A stretch of 64,000 bases of DNA from Clonostachys chloroleuca (Eukaryota > Ascomycota > Sordariomycetes > Hypocreales > Bionectriaceae). The stretch lies in contig JBANAY010000003.1 of the NCBI GenBank assembly GCA_037952775.1, forward strand, positions 14,074,001-14,138,000, read 5' to 3'. Below, in pieces: positions 10,978 to 22,764 of the stretch. Numbering within the stretch: the stretch's first letter is position 1; every line of letters begins with the position of its first letter. The notes under the pieces were generated by a model, which saw nothing but the letters and a program-made list of their open reading frames with translations, was not told the DNA's origin and did no database searches. The translations under genes were made by a program, and so were the position numbers.

Positions 10978-12276
10978 GCTTGGATTGGTTGCGAAGGCAA
11001 ATACGGACAAGGTCCATGAACAATTCTATATCTTTTCAAATCGTAGCTGCCTTCCCTCTCCCTGCCTAGGTATAATTAAGATCAGTGCTTGTACTTGTAC
11101 TCATATCTTCTGCAGGGTTCTGGCCTTAGTTCACAGAACAGGTTAGAGCGAAATCCAGCAATGAGTCGCAATTTTTTACTGAAAGTACCGTGCATTCCGC
11201 GAACCGTTAGTCAGCGTGGCAGAGGCTACTTCATACATTCAACAGTCGCTTGTTGATGCCGAAACTACTACACATTCGGCGAGTGGCTTAATGTATCAGT
11301 GGGCGAAGCACAGGTCCATCAAAACCGCTATTTCTTTTAGAATTTACTATTCATTGCGTCACTGTTGTGTTTATATTGCCTTACCCAAAAATATACGGGT
11401 TTAATTCCTAGCCTGTGAAGGTTTTAACGTACTGAACAGCCCACTGTGACTAGAATGAGGTTGCAACTACTATGCTACATTCGCTTGTTGTTACGGAAAA
11501 CGGCATGAGGCTCTTGCGTGCATGGGCCATATCTACCGGCCGATCGCCTTTTGCTGCCAAAAAGCCCTGTATTGTGCGACGTGATGAATTGGCAAGGACA
11601 TACGTTCAGCCGCCCTAGATGCCTAACACAACTCATTCTGCGAGCTAATATCACTGTTCGAGCCAAGGGCAGGGGTCGGCCAACACCGATCCCGCAGAAA
11701 TCTCCAACTTCTATGGAGAGAGTAGGCAATTGCTGTTTGTGTTCTACAAACCGTTCATAGGGAATGCTGAGCTAAGCCCATTATTAACCGCTCTTTACTG
11801 CTAGGAGCATCATACATTCTGCGAAGCAAAGTGCCATACTTTCATCACTCTTTGCTGCTAGGAACACTACACATTCTGCGAACTGTCAATAACTCAGCAC
11901 TGGGCTACGTCCTGAAATTTAGTCGGTTTTTCCTGCTACGAACATGATGCATTTGGCGAATGGTCAGTGCAACATGCCTTCAGGATTCCCCCGAGGCTAG
12001 GATTTGATGTGATTAAAAATATGGCCCCAGCCACTTGCACATTGTGCAGAGGTTTCTTCCTTTTCTTTTTTTTTTTTTTTCGCCGCAGGCTGAAAATTTG
12101 AGAGGAGGCCCCTTTTTACTCATACTCGTATACTCACCTCATATAAGATGAAAAGAAAGCGCTTGACCGTAGAGCCAATGGAGAACACTTACATCAGTCA
12201 TGGTTTGCCTAATTTCCCACTTCTTCTAGGTATCAGTATACTCACGTATCCGTAATCAGGACAACCTCGATCCCTG
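10978..12276. other. Intergenic, contains a decayed repeat family
   Basis: No gene recognised. Short frames (11216-11404 plus, 11475-11729 minus) run through the decayed repeats described separately. A T-rich run lies near 12066-12080. Confidence 0.4.
11185..11960 (+). repeat. Degenerate dispersed direct repeats
   Basis: A loosely conserved unit of about 28 nt, near TGCTAGGAACACTACACATT followed by CTGCGAA, recurs. Best copies are at about 11797-11826 and 11854-11883. Weaker ones are at about 11185-11205, 11255-11283, 11464-11488 and 11930-11959. Spacings are irregular (58-330 nt). The core is ACATTCNGCGAA. It looks like an old, eroded tandem array. Confidence 0.5.
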
Positions 12277-12882
12277 ATGCCTCTTCGGAGAGATTGGCCC
12301 TCTATTATACCGGGTCGTGCCGATATCGCTTGTGGTCGGCTAGCAGACGTTGGAGGCCGAGGTTTGACAGCATCATATTATCCGGATGAGCCCTTAACAC
12401 CTGATACTAGGAGAGTTCTCTCGCAAAGACAGTCGGTGCATATTAGAGTGACGTATGAATATGCCCGACATCTGATGGCGGAGGACAATCGAACAGAATA
12501 CAAATTGATATTGGGATATATGTGTCAACTTCTCTGGCATAAAGGTGCCGACTACAAAGGAACTGAGGTATATCACTCAGAAGAAGTGAAGGAGAAAAGG
12601 AAAGCCATGGATTTGCTGCAAACTTTTCCTGGCGTGCCTCTATTTGCCCCTGGGTCCCTGACGGGTGAGCAACTGAGCCATATTGAGAATACATTTTGTG
12701 ACTTTTTTGCATCCTTCACCATTGAAAGGGGGGACCACAAACAGAAGAACAATCACCGCTACCTTCTGGCACTCTTGGAACAGTTGATTCATAATTCCAG
12801 AGCACATGAGTTGATTGGTGTTGAAAACGCAAATAAGATGCTGGAGCTTGAGGCTAGGAAGAAAAATTGGATTAGGTGTTGA
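12277..12882 (+). CDS. Hypothetical protein, 201 aa
   Basis: One frame from ATG 12277 (MPLRRDWPSIIPGRADIA) to TGA 12880-12882. It has no signal peptide or TM segment. It is charged and largely helical-looking, with a Lys/Glu-rich middle (HSEEVKEKRKAMDLLQ) and a C-terminal helix (NANKMLELEARKKNWIRC). I do not recognise the family. It lies between the decayed repeats and the NLR gene. Confidence 0.45.
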   Translation: MPLRRDWPSIIPGRADIACGRLADVGGRGLTASYYPDEPLTPDTRRVLSQRQSVHIRVTYEYARHLMAEDNRTEYKLILGYMCQLLWHKGADYKGTEVYHSEEVKEKRKAMDLLQTFPGVPLFAPGSLTGEQLSHIENTFCDFFASFTIERGDHKQKNNHRYLLALLEQLIHNSRAHELIGVENANKMLELEARKKNWIRC

Positions 12883-14456
12883 AAATAAGGTGATGATAAA
12901 ATAACAAGGATAATACAGGACAGCAAAAGCTAACTACATTCTATTATATTTCGACAAGTTCCATTATAAGCAGGGAAGAAATAGAGATTTGCCGTTACCA
13001 AAACCCCGGAATTGAAGTGAACGAAAGGTATTACCGGGTCAAGATGTTGATGGGCATAGTCCTTTTGAATTTGATGATACAGATGTTAATACTACTGGCC
13101 GCGACTAGAAAGCACTTGTGCTCGAGTCAACCGACCGCGAGAACAAGCGCTTGTGACTGAGTTGTTGTGAGATCAGGTTATGCGCAGTATTCTGTGTGAC
13201 GCATTTAGGCATCGACACATTAGGGCAGCAATATATAGTAGAGCATAGAGTAGGCCGTGTGAGCTTAATGATGATGCTGAACGGGTCACCCATTGCTGTG
13301 ATTCCCGGGCAGCGGAAAGACGCGTGAGGTGATCCTAGCCGATTATTTCAGACTTGGCATTTGACAAGGGCACGTGTTGGATGGAGCGATGACGCCCTCC
13401 ACCTTGCGGTTTGAGGATGGTGACGAGAGATCAGTCCCGCCAGTTCACCTCGATGGCCCTCTCCCTACCGCTAGTGCTACCGCTAGTGAGTAACATCATG
13501 GACCGGGAACCCTCTACTCCGTAAAGCGCGCATAGATAAGGCATAGCGTGCCTAGGCTGTGATTTATAAGCACGATCGGTCCGACTACTAATCCGGACTA
13601 ATCACGTCTGATTCATACATCCAGATGAATAAGAAAAAAAAAATATGTGATTGGCCAGGATGGATGCTCGTTGTTCTTGCCTTCTTTTAGAATCAACTCA
13701 TTGCCAAATAACACTTTGCCAAACGACACTTTGCGAGACGTTTTAGACTAGCTGACCTTGCTAACTTAGACAAACGATATTATAGTAGTACCTGTTGAGT
13801 GATCCCTCTCCTGAACGTTTTGGTCGCGGGCAATTGATCTGAATGTTTCAAAAATCACCTCCTGATTGCTGGAGGACTATTGTCATGGATGCCTGAGCGA
13901 CTACGAGGTCCCTTGTCAGTGATCTTTAGAGAGTCATACTCTAACTATGGGGTGATCAGACAGTGAGTACAGTCGGACGCTTGCCTATCCTAGGCCCAGA
14001 CTTGCTGTGGGGAGTGGGTACGGGATCGGTGGCGGGTGGGGTAATTACGCTGTGTTTTTGGCTATGGAGTGCCACCAGACATTCACACTGGTGGCCCGCT
14101 GAATGGAGCGCAACACAAAACGTGACCTAACGTTAGGCTTCCCCTTCGCATGAGGCTGTGGAGGGTGTTGGTGGCGGTGGCAGTGCCTGCACGAAGTCGA
14201 CTGATAGACCATCTATGGCTGCCTGATGCACGCACGCGCCCCATCATTCCCCTCTTTTCCGTCAGCGTCCAAAGGCGTCCCCTTTCTGAGCGTCGACCGC
14301 CACCTTTCCTCTCAAGGCTATCCCGAATGTCCTGTCCCACGACGCCCATCTCGACTAACAATTACGCGTCGAGGAAAGACGCACCTGTGGAATATAACCA
14401 GGCGGGCATCTCGCCGGGATGGGTGGAGACGGTTTTGACGCCAAAACTAGACCGAG
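12883..14456. other. Intergenic upstream of the NLR gene
   Basis: No recognised gene. From about 13950 the composition becomes more GC-rich, continuing into the NLR coding region. Short frames at 14083-14644 overlap each other on both strands and are not supported. The NLR promoter should lie in the last few hundred bases. Confidence 0.4.
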
Positions 14457-17400
14457 ATGATGGCCTTTCACCGTCAAAAAGGGCAGGTGACCCCAGTCGA
14501 CAACCTAGAAGATGGGATTCACGAGTCGCGGAACGGGTCACCTGCTTCGCACGACCAGTATACAATCGCCTGGATCTGCGCGCTACCCATAGAGATGGCC
14601 GCAGCTCGCGCCATGCTAGACGACATCCACGAAGACCTGCCTAGGCATACGAACGACACCAACACCTACACGCTCGGCAGCGTACAGCGCCACAACATCG
14701 TCGTTGCGTGTTTGCCGACGGCCCAGTACGGAACGAATAGCGCGGCGAACGTGCTGACCCATCTCATCCGAACCTTCCCATCAATCCGCCTTGGTTTGAT
14801 GGTGGGAATCGGAGGCGGAGTGCCGAGCAGGGTCGACATGCGTTTGGGCGACGTCGTCGTCGGGACGAGGGTGATGCAGTATGATCTAGGAAAAATCATC
14901 GGAGACGGACAGATTCAGCGCACTGCGATCCCGAAGAGCCCGCATCACCTGCTTGGCACGGCCGTGTCGTCCCTACAAGCAAGGCATGAACGAGACGGTA
15001 GCCGAATCCCACTCATATTAGAGCAAAAGTTCGATGGGCACTCCCAGTATGGCCGCCCGACCATGATGGACTGCCTTTTCTTCTCGGAGTACGATCATTC
15101 GTCTCCAGCACCTAGCTGCGATGAATGCGACCGTTCGAAGCTAGTCCCTCGAAACAGGCGAAGCACTGATAACCCGGTGATATATTATGGCACTATCGCC
15201 TCGGGCAACCAAGTCATGAGGAACGGCACCCAGAGAGATAACATCGCTCAGCAACTGGATGCCATCTGTTTCGAGATGGAGGCTGCCGGTCTGATGGACA
15301 TTCTCCCTTGCCTGCCGATCCGGGGAATTTGCGACTATTCCGATTCTCACAAGAACAAAGAATGGCAGAGATATGCCGCCGCCACTGCGGCGGCATATGC
15401 AAGAGAATTGCTAGGGGCGCTCCCCGTCGCCGAGGTGCAAACAAAAGTTGTCCCCGCGCCCGATCCCTGTAAGTCGAGTCCTATGTTTTTGGAGCGCACT
15501 CGCGTCGTTACGGGCTACGCCTTGTGCTATAGATGCCTTGTGTACCCCGGAGATAGATAGTAAAAACCTTGCCCTCGCCTTATTTTTAACACAATCTACC
15601 ACGCTTCCGCCTGAACTCAAATTGCTGATGTCAATGTGTCACAGTGCAAGCTTCCTTTCAAGTACCCTTCAGCCTACAAGGCGTGCCTGTATCAGACAAG
15701 TTTGTCGATAGACCAACTGACAGGGCTGTGCTCGAGCAGTGCCTTTTGCCACAGCAACCCCCTACCGACCGACGGAAGGTATGCGTTTTGCATGGGCTCG
15801 GCGGCATCGGCAAGACGCAGCTAGCTATCGACTTTGCCCGTCGTCACAAGTCCGCCTTTAGTGCGATCTTCTGGCTAGATGGGCGGTCTGAGGATCAATT
15901 GAGGCAAAGCTTCGCCAGATGCCTTGCCAGAATCCCTGAACTTCGAACTGGTAGCCGCAACCTTGACGTGAACCTTAACATCAAGGAGAATCTCGATATT
16001 GCCGTGATGAAAGTGATTGAGTGGCTCGCTCGGCCGAGCAATACCCAATGGCTGCTGATTTTGGACAACGTCGATCAAGATCACCAACAAGGTGGTGCAA
16101 CAGGAACATATGATATCCGGCAATATTTTCCTGGAGATCAGGGGTCAATCCTGATAACGACACGTTTGTTACGCCTACAGCAGCTGGGTAGGTCAAAGCA
16201 TTTGACCAACGTCGACCTGGACCAGAGCAGGGCCATTCTGCAGACGTGGTATGGACAAGAGCTACGTAAGTCACAACCCTCAGGCACACTCTAGTCCTTG
16301 TCCATTGCGCTAACTTTGGATCTAGATTGGCGCCTAGATTACGACACCCTTCTCGAGATGTTACAAGGCCTACCACTGGCTTTGGCGCAAGCTGCGTCGT
16401 ACCTGCGCGAGACAGGCATGGATGTGGCAACTTACATCCAGATCTACAATGAACAATGGCAAAAGCTTATGGGATCTGATAATCCTCTGACGGACTACAA
16501 CCAAGGAAGTATTGCCACTACATGGGCAGTATCTCTCAAGGCGATTGAAAGCAAGAGTACGGATGCCATGAATGTATTACGGCTGTGGGCGTGCCTAGAT
16601 AACAAGGAGTTCTGGCATGGCTTACTCAAAGCAGCCAAATCTATAGAGTCTGAGGAGCCGTGGCCATCTTGGCTACTTCGCATGGCAAGTGATGTGGCCT
16701 GTTTCGCGGACACGATGGGCTTTCTCCTCCGCTATTCGATGATCCAGGCCCAAGCCGAACCCATAGGAAGTTACGCCATGCACCCGGTCGTGCACCGATG
16801 GGTGCTGCATCTGGATAGCCATGAGAAGAATATGGATTTTGCGCGCCTGGCATTGATATTAGTCGGTCATTCAGTACCAACACGAGAAACGAAGGAATAT
16901 TGGATTCTGCAGCAGAGGATCCTTCCCCATGCAGAGGGATGTTCATGGTGGATACAAGAGGTCTTCTTACGATCAGATGAGAAAACCATTAGTGATATTG
17001 TTGCGATGGGCTCGGTTCATCGCCTTGGGATTTTATACAGTGACCAAGACAAGCTCGGCGAAGCTGAGGCGATGTATGGCCGAGCACTAGAAGGCAGGGA
17101 GAGGGCACTTGGACGTGACCATACGTCGACTCTTGACACCGTCAACAGCCTAGGGCTTCTCTACTGGAACCAAGGCAAGCTCGGCGAAGCTGAGGCGATG
17201 TATGACCGAGCACTAGAGGGCTATGAGAAAGCACTTGGACGTGACCATATATCGACTCTCGAGACCGTCAACAACCTAGGGATTCTCTACAGCGACCAAG
17301 GCAATCTTAGTGAGGCGGAGGCAATGCTTGACCGAGCACTAGAAGGCAAGGAGAAGTCACTTGGACGTGACCATACGTCGACTCTCGAGACCGTCAACAA

Positions 17401-18097
17401 CCTAGGGATTCTCTACAGGGGCCAAGGCAAGCTTAGTGAGGCTGAGGCGATGCTTGGCCGGGTACTAGAAGGCATGGAGAAGGCACTTGGACGTGACCAT
17501 CCATTGACTCTCGTCACCGTCAACAACCTGGGGAATTTCTACAGCGACCAAGGCAAGTTCGATGAGGCGGAGGCAATGCTTGACCGAGCCCTAGAGGGCT
17601 ATGAGAAGGCACTTGGACATGACCATACGTCGACTCTCCTCACCGTCAACAACCTAGGGCTACTCTACAGGAACCAAGGCAAGCTCGGCGAAGCTGAGGC
17701 GATGTATGGCCGAGCACTAGAAGGCAGGGAGAGGGCACTTGGACATTACCATACGTCGACTCTTGACACCGTTAACAACCTAGGGATTCTCTACTGGGAC
17801 CAAGGCAAGCTCGGCGAAGCTGAGGCGATGTATGGCCGAGCACTGGATGGATTCCAGTCCACCCTTGGATCAGCTCATCAAAACACACAGATTGTTGCGC
17901 ATGACTTGCAGCTTCTGCGCTCTAGCCGAGGTGAGGGGCCACCATACCATAATTTTGTGTGCAGTCGTCTAATCGAAATAGATATACACCCGAGCGGACT
18001 AGCGAAGAATGACTCGGTAGGTGGGACGGTGCTTCTTAAAAAACTTGCGACCAAATTTCGCAACATCGTCCAATTTCGTAAAGACAGGAAACGGTAA
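14457..18097 (+). CDS. NLR-type receptor: PNP_UDP / NB-ARC / TPR, about 1134 aa
   Basis: Three exons in phase: 14457..15468, 15645..16265 and 16326..18097. The introns are GTAAGT...ACAG (176 nt) and GTAAGT...CTAG (60 nt). Residues about 35-325 form a purine/uridine phosphorylase-like domain (VGIGGGVPS, LGDVVVG, FEMEAAGLMD, RGICDYSDSHKN). Residues about 355-770 are NB-ARC: P-loop GLGGIGKTQLA near 388-398, Walker B WLLILDNVD near 473-480, ILITTRL, GLPLALAQAASYL and a MHPVVHRW motif in the MHD position. Residues about 773-1067 are seven 42-residue TPRs of kinesin-light-chain type (LGxLYxxQGKLGEAEAMYxR). By family knowledge this is a fungal STAND/NLR protein, where TPRs sense ligand, NB-ARC switches and PNP acts as effector. 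No stops or frame breaks were found, and the gene appears intact. The region is richer in GC than its flanks. The ligand is unknown. Confidence 0.93.
17014..17890 (+). repeat. Seven near-identical 126-bp TPR-coding repeats
   Basis: The last exon of the NLR gene carries seven head-to-tail 126-bp units. Long blocks such as CAAGGCAAGCTCGGCGAAGC and GAGGCGATGTATGGCCGAGC recur almost unchanged. Units 1, 2, 6 and 7 share the GKLGEAEAMY version and units 3-4 share GxLSEAEAML. This indicates recent copying between units rather than ancient independent repeats. Confidence 0.85.
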
Positions 18098-18705
18098 GAA
18101 GGTATAATTGAACAGTAGGAAGTGGAGAATTTATGGACTCAAGCAATGGTCGAGGGTGAGTGGTAACCGGCGGACTAGTGCCTCGGTTGGAGTAAGTTCG
18201 TGTTTCGGAGGTCATTTTGGGCGGCAAAGCTGCCAAAGGAGGGGACGAATAGCTGGTGAAGGTTAGACATTCAATCAGACCTTGTGTCCATTGGCCACCA
18301 TCCGCACCATCTTTAAGGGCTAGCTTTAAGTTTCGATTTGGGGGGATTCGGCTGTCTAGGTTAGGCAGAAAGTCGCTCTAGTGCTATGTCCGAGGCTTAC
18401 CCGTCGCGAAAGTCCTTCATCGAAACCTTAAGGTTCCCATGAATTCTATTTTGTTGATGAGATTAACTGAGTAGCCGCTGGGCATTTACATTAGGGTTAG
18501 ATTATATGCGAGGTGGTTCATATGACCAGTGTTGCGTCTATATTTGATTGGTCTGTTAAACTAGATGGGTCGATTACTAATATATAGGACAAAGCTTATG
18601 GAGAATTAAATGCTAAATCTTAACTCAACAGTTCGCAAATGGAGGGCGAACTCCACCATTGAGAGGGATTTTCGGCTCTCAGCCACTGCTCGGGAACAAG
18701 CGAAG
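18098..18705. other. Intergenic
   Basis: 3' flank of the NLR gene, then AT-richer DNA. No gene seen. Confidence 0.4.
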
Positions 18706-19160
18706 ATGGCTGCTGAAGTAACTATCGATTATTACGCTGTGCTTTAGGTGTCGCTATCGGCAGATCGTCACACTATTAGGTCGAGTTACATAAAGCTCGC
18801 AAAGCGATATCACCCCGATAAAAACATCGGCGTTCCAGAAGCCACGGCTCTTTTCCAATCAGTGAGTTTGCCTTTCTTTAGAGTACATATAAAATACAGA
18901 CTGACAGTACTTTAAAGCTTGAGGCCGCCTATTCCATTCTCTATGATATTGAGAAACGGCGTACCTATGACCATCATTATACTTTTATGAGGAAACCGAT
19001 GGCCCCGAACATCTCGACTGAAGATTTGTTAGCTATATTAGCCAACTTGAGAGCTGAATGCCTAAGGCTTGCAGAGGAGTGTAGAAAATTAAGTGAAAGA
19101 CTATCTAAACATCAACGTAAAAAGAAGAGCAAAAAGGTTCTGCGCACTGTAGCTGATTGA
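18706..19160 (+). pseudogene. J-domain (DnaJ-like) protein with premature stop
   Basis: ATG 18706 begins MAAEVTIDYYAVL. A TAG at 18745-18747 interrupts the frame, which continues VSLSADRHTIRSSYIKLAKR and YHPDKN. This is the J-domain helix I-II region with the HPD motif that stimulates Hsp70. An intron 18862..18917 (GTGAGT, ACTGAC branch, TTTAAAG) joins in phase to LEAAYSILYDIEKRRTYDHH, then a helical Leu/Arg-rich tail ending KKKSKKVLRTVAD at TGA 19158-19160. Only the one stop separates it from a full reading frame of about 132 residues. It is a short cytosolic J-protein, now probably non-functional. Confidence 0.75.
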
Positions 19161-20420
19161 TGTTTTGGGGTAGAAGATAGAATAGGTGCAATGAATAAGA
19201 GACATAGGAAGATTAGTATGTATCCACACAAGTATCTTGGACGAAATCCAAGCACTTGCTATCCACTGGATGCTCGTGCGGAGCTAAGCTACTAAGATTT
19301 ACTCGAAGACATTTTTGATCAAGCTTTCAAGCATACGATTGAATTCAATGTGATGCTATATACGAAGATTGTGGATCAGTGAGGTGGCACTCTCTCCGAT
19401 GTGAAATGCACAGATATCTGAGGGTTAACATTGACAAACTTATGCTATCCATGAAAAAGATTTGCCCGAACTTTTTCCAAGGGGCGCTAGATGTTCTGGT
19501 AGAGCTGTCCCAAAGTGTGTGAGGTTAGACTTCGTGGCTAGTGTATGTAGGCTTCCTGCAAGGGCGGCCGCTACTCAAACCACTCAAGCCATATCGCTGA
19601 GAGGGGGGACTTACTGAAACTAATCTTGAAATAGAACCCAGTTGGCTTTAATGACGTAAGTATATTGGCTAAAGTCATGCTGAGAGCGACACTGACCACC
19701 GCACTCTGTTATACAAGTCACTAGGCTCAGTGGATGATATCGAGGCTCTTTGGAGGCAACTTAGAGGGCTGTTTGTCGATAACACCCTCTCTTTTGGAAT
19801 AGCTCTCGGAAATAGACCACTGCTTCAAAGTACAAAACATTTTCCGAACAGAACACATACATAGTTATTCTTTGTTTCCGGTTCCCACCGAAATGCCATC
19901 AGTACTCTTAAACATTAGAGCTAATATATAATTGACCCTCCACTAGTCGTAAATCACGAGGACACTATCACGCAGAGGTAGTGACGCGCTCGCTAACGAT
20001 CTTTATCTCCCTTGCAGCTGGTTTTATCAAAGGCTATACTTTCAGACTAGCGTAGAGGACTAGATCCTGGCCCTCAGATAAGCTCCGTCGTAATGATCAA
20101 GCAAAGGAATTAATGGCTAATTTCAACGCCGACATTGAATATTAAAAGTAACTAATTCAAGAAGAGAGGCCTGAGGAACATTGACAAGCACTTTCATCGG
20201 CCCTGAAGTCTGATTAGACTGGTAAACAGGAAGCGCTAAATTGCATAAGTTTTGAGCACTAGATACCTCTCTAAGAAGTGTACCGCAAGCAGGAACAATG
20301 AGTTACCGGTATCTCGACAAGATCATTGCCTATCTAGAAGTTGGTCCACAGATCGTCGCGGCTTTCAAACCCTACTAAGTTATGTTGACGACTCCACAAT
20401 CAACAACTTCTTCGCCCTCA
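19161..20420. other. Decayed DNA, no gene recognised
   Basis: Stop-rich on both strands. Short phrases look protein-like but I could not assign a family. Probably old pseudogene material. Confidence 0.35.
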
Positions 20421-20690
20421 TCAGTTTGGGGGCAAGCTCGTGAATTCATCAGGCTCACCACCAACATTTTCAGTATTCCCATCTCTTCTCGGTCCCTGGA
20501 CCGGCTCAAATCCGAAATTCAAGACAGACTCCTGCTCAACCTCGAAGGCCTTGGCACTGGAGCCTGAAGCCGTCTCTTCCTCGCAAATCTTCAGCTTAGC
20601 CTTTCTCTCCTCCTCCTCCTTCTTCTTCTCCTTCTTCTTCTCTTTCTTCTTCTCTTTCTTCTTCTCTTTCTTCTTCTCCTTCTTTGACAT
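20421..20690 (-). pseudogene. Lys/Glu-repeat N-terminus, possible BTB-protein fragment
   Basis: ATG 20690-20688 opens MSKKEKKKEKKKEKKK, followed by KLKICEEETASGSSAKAF and ending at TAG 20421. Runs of KKEKKK at the start followed by acidic, FG-containing text are, from memory, common at the start of fungal BTB/POZ proteins. A BTB C-terminal piece lies 450 bp away on the same strand but upstream, so they would be two separate remnants. The low-complexity run may itself be a (TTCTTCTC)-type microsatellite that happens to stay open. Confidence 0.3.
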
Positions 20691-21145
20691 GTTTTTCCTT
20701 TCTTCTAGAGCAAGTGGTTCCGGAGTACCCTCCTGTCTGCCTATTCCTATTGTAGGTATTACTTCAGCCTCAGCACATAATACGTCCGTGGTTCCAAAAG
20801 AGCTCTCGCTTTCCCCCTCTCGGCTTTGCTGCTAAAGCTGGAGCCCCGAGCCTCTTCCAATCTTTGCCTAGTAGTTCATCAGGTAACTCTTGTCTCTAGT
20901 TTCGGATTGAGATGAGACTGGTCTAACTCTAGATACTCCCTAAGATCTCTAATTTGAGTCCGCTTTGAGCGATCATGCCTGAAGTTTTGAAGCAGAAGTA
21001 TACGAATATCTGGATGGTTTTGGAGAAGTGCATCCCAGTCTCGTATGCTCCCCGACAGTTTGCTTGGATTTTCAAAGTATTATATGACAAAGTCCACGTA
21101 GAACTGTCTTAACTTTACGGCTGGTGCAGTGTTATCCCAAGCGTA
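20691..21145. other. No gene recognised
   Basis: Separates two BTB-like remnants. No coding signal on either strand. Confidence 0.3.
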
Positions 21146-21349
21146 CTACACGTCATTGTAAGGCACGGCCCTGCTGAAAGATGTAGCTATGTGCTGGCCG
21201 TAGAGACGGCTCAGCGAATAGTTTTTGAACTCGCTGCATAGAAGCTTATCACCAAGAACCCAACACTTTGCATCAGTGCCAGGATGTAGTGATAGCGATG
21301 AAAATTCATAGCTCCCGTAATACATCCATTCCACAAATAGGCCAAACAA
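21146..21349 (-). pseudogene. BTB/POZ domain C-terminal fragment
   Basis: Minus-strand frame MFGLFVEWMYYGSYEFSSL followed by WVLGDKLLCSEFKNYSLSRL. This matches the end of fungal BTB domains, where a 'FxLFxxWxYxGxY' helix is followed by 'WVLGDKLxxxxFKNxxMxxL'. The N-terminal part of the BTB fold and any flanking domain are absent, so it is a remnant. BTB proteins often serve as Cullin-3 adaptors. Confidence 0.55.
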
Positions 21350-21559
21350 TGCAGGATCGTCTTCTGGAAGCTCAATTCATTCATTGCGGGTTTCAGGCTG
21401 CTGAAAAGAGTTCAAGACAAGCTGACACTAGATCTGAACAATATGGAAAAGGAGTTATGCGTGTTTAAACTACAAGACTTCCCATTTACGTAGATTTGTA
21501 CCCCTGGTTTATAACCTCAATCGGCAGATCACTTGCACACCGGTTGAACATGAAGCAGG

Positions 21560-21645
21560 AATTAGGTGGAAAAAAAACTGGTTTGCAGTAGCGCTGTGTT
21601 AGGAGATATTCGTGGTGCCATAAAGATTTCAGGAGATATTTTATC
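21560..21645 (+). repeat. Shared module, copy 1
   Basis: The block AACTGGTTTGCAGTAGCGC, then AGATATTCNTGGTGCCA, also occurs at 53816-53863 in the same orientation. In both places a MYND-finger remnant lies downstream (about 80 bp here, about 1.5 kb there). Confidence 0.6.
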
Positions 21646-21715
21646 ACAAGAAATCGTCCTGTTGGTTATTACAATGATTATATGAATGGGACGAATGCTA
21701 AGCAATAATTACGCA

Positions 21716-21780
21716 CAGAGTATTTCAGAAAGCGGACTGGGCGGTACACAAGAAGAAGTGTACGGCAGCCAGGGGTAGGT
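21716..21780 (+). pseudogene. MYND zinc-finger tail fragment
   Basis: Reads FQKADWAVHKKKCTAARG followed by a stop, the end of a MYND finger (HQKxDWxxHKxxC). The Cys pairs upstream are missing. A longer relative lies at 55393-55545. Confidence 0.5.
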
Positions 21781-21893
21781 GAGGGGATGATGATGCACGC
21801 GGGTAGCCGAGTTTAACCTTAGCACTCGAAAATAGACATTTGTATCCCTGAGCGCTATCCGACAAAAGATGACTTTCCGCCCAGCCTGTCCAT

Positions 21894-22472
21894 TCATTGC
21901 ACCTTGGAGACTTCTTCCAAATACTTAGGAGGGTTACGGTTTTGATGGGGACGGTTGTAGGCCTCCGACCCAGAGGCTGTAAGAGGGTCTAGCGCGTGTG
22001 TGGGTAAGGGTGCGGGCGCAGCTACAGGTAGATGAGTTCCGGGCGGAATGTGTCTTGTGGGAGATGCGATGGGGGCCTGATCCCCGCCGCATCCTGTCTG
22101 GAGCTCGTCAGTCAGCTTAGAGCTTGAGCTACCGATAGGAGATGGCGAGGACGGGATAACCACGGGGGGTGATGGCGCTAGGCGCGGTCGCTTAGAAGGT
22201 GATGTGTGGTCGTTACCCAGAACTGGTCATTTCGGTACGGGTGCGGCGGATAGCGTGTGGTGTTGTAGAGTAGGGGTAGGGGTAGGGGTAGGAGTAGAGG
22301 CAACAGATGGCATTGATTTCTCTGGGTAGAGGCTGGAGTTGGAGTCCCCACAGACTGGACACTTCAGGTTGCCCGCTTCATTCCCTCTGCCTCCAGGGAA
22401 CTTAAATAGTAAATGAAGGTCGCAGCAAATCATGGTGTGAGGTTGCATGCGAACCAAGCATTCGGGTGCCAT
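21894..22472 (-). pseudogene. Zinc-ribbon-like fragment, possible C-terminus of the ligase gene
   Basis: From ATG 22472 the frame reads MAPECLVRMQPHTMICCDLH, then GNLKCPVCGDSNSS with paired cysteines that could bind zinc. A Pro/Thr run (PTPTPTPT, from GTAGGG-type repeats) follows. A TGA at 22229-22227 interrupts the frame, which then continues SPSKRPRLAPSPPVVIPSSP to 21894. Both parts share a frame, so a single nonsense change (probably CGA to TGA) broke it. It lies just downstream of the DNA ligase frame on the same strand. A GTAAGC donor at 22563 and candidate acceptors near 22504 or 22487 could splice the two together, but the phases do not match without an indel. Separate gene or ligase tail: unresolved. 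Confidence 0.4.
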
Positions 22473-22764
22473 AGATACCGGGGCCCCTGACTTCCGTATG
22501 AACCTATCCCATAATTAGCTCCTCCCCAGCCAGAGCCTATCAGTATTTACGGCATTGGCTTACCCCTCAACGCCCAGCCCGATCATAAGAGGGCCTAGGA
22601 CAATACAATTCAGCACATAGATCTCCAAACAGAGAATCGTATCTGAGAATTGAGCTGCCAGCCAAGACCTCTGGAGCCATCTTCCGCTTTAGCGAGGGGA
22701 AGGAAGTATTACCTTGATGCAGAGACTCAGTAGCTGTTCCCACATCCCGATTCGACGTGCCTTG

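Noticed and set aside
20440..20835. Plus-strand 131-codon frame with a poly-Phe/Ser stretch
   Set aside because: Shadow of the Lys/Glu repeat on the other strand.
22265..22305. GTAGGG repeats resembling telomere DNA
   Set aside because: Only a few units, inside a Pro/Thr-coding stretch; not TTAGGG and not at an end.
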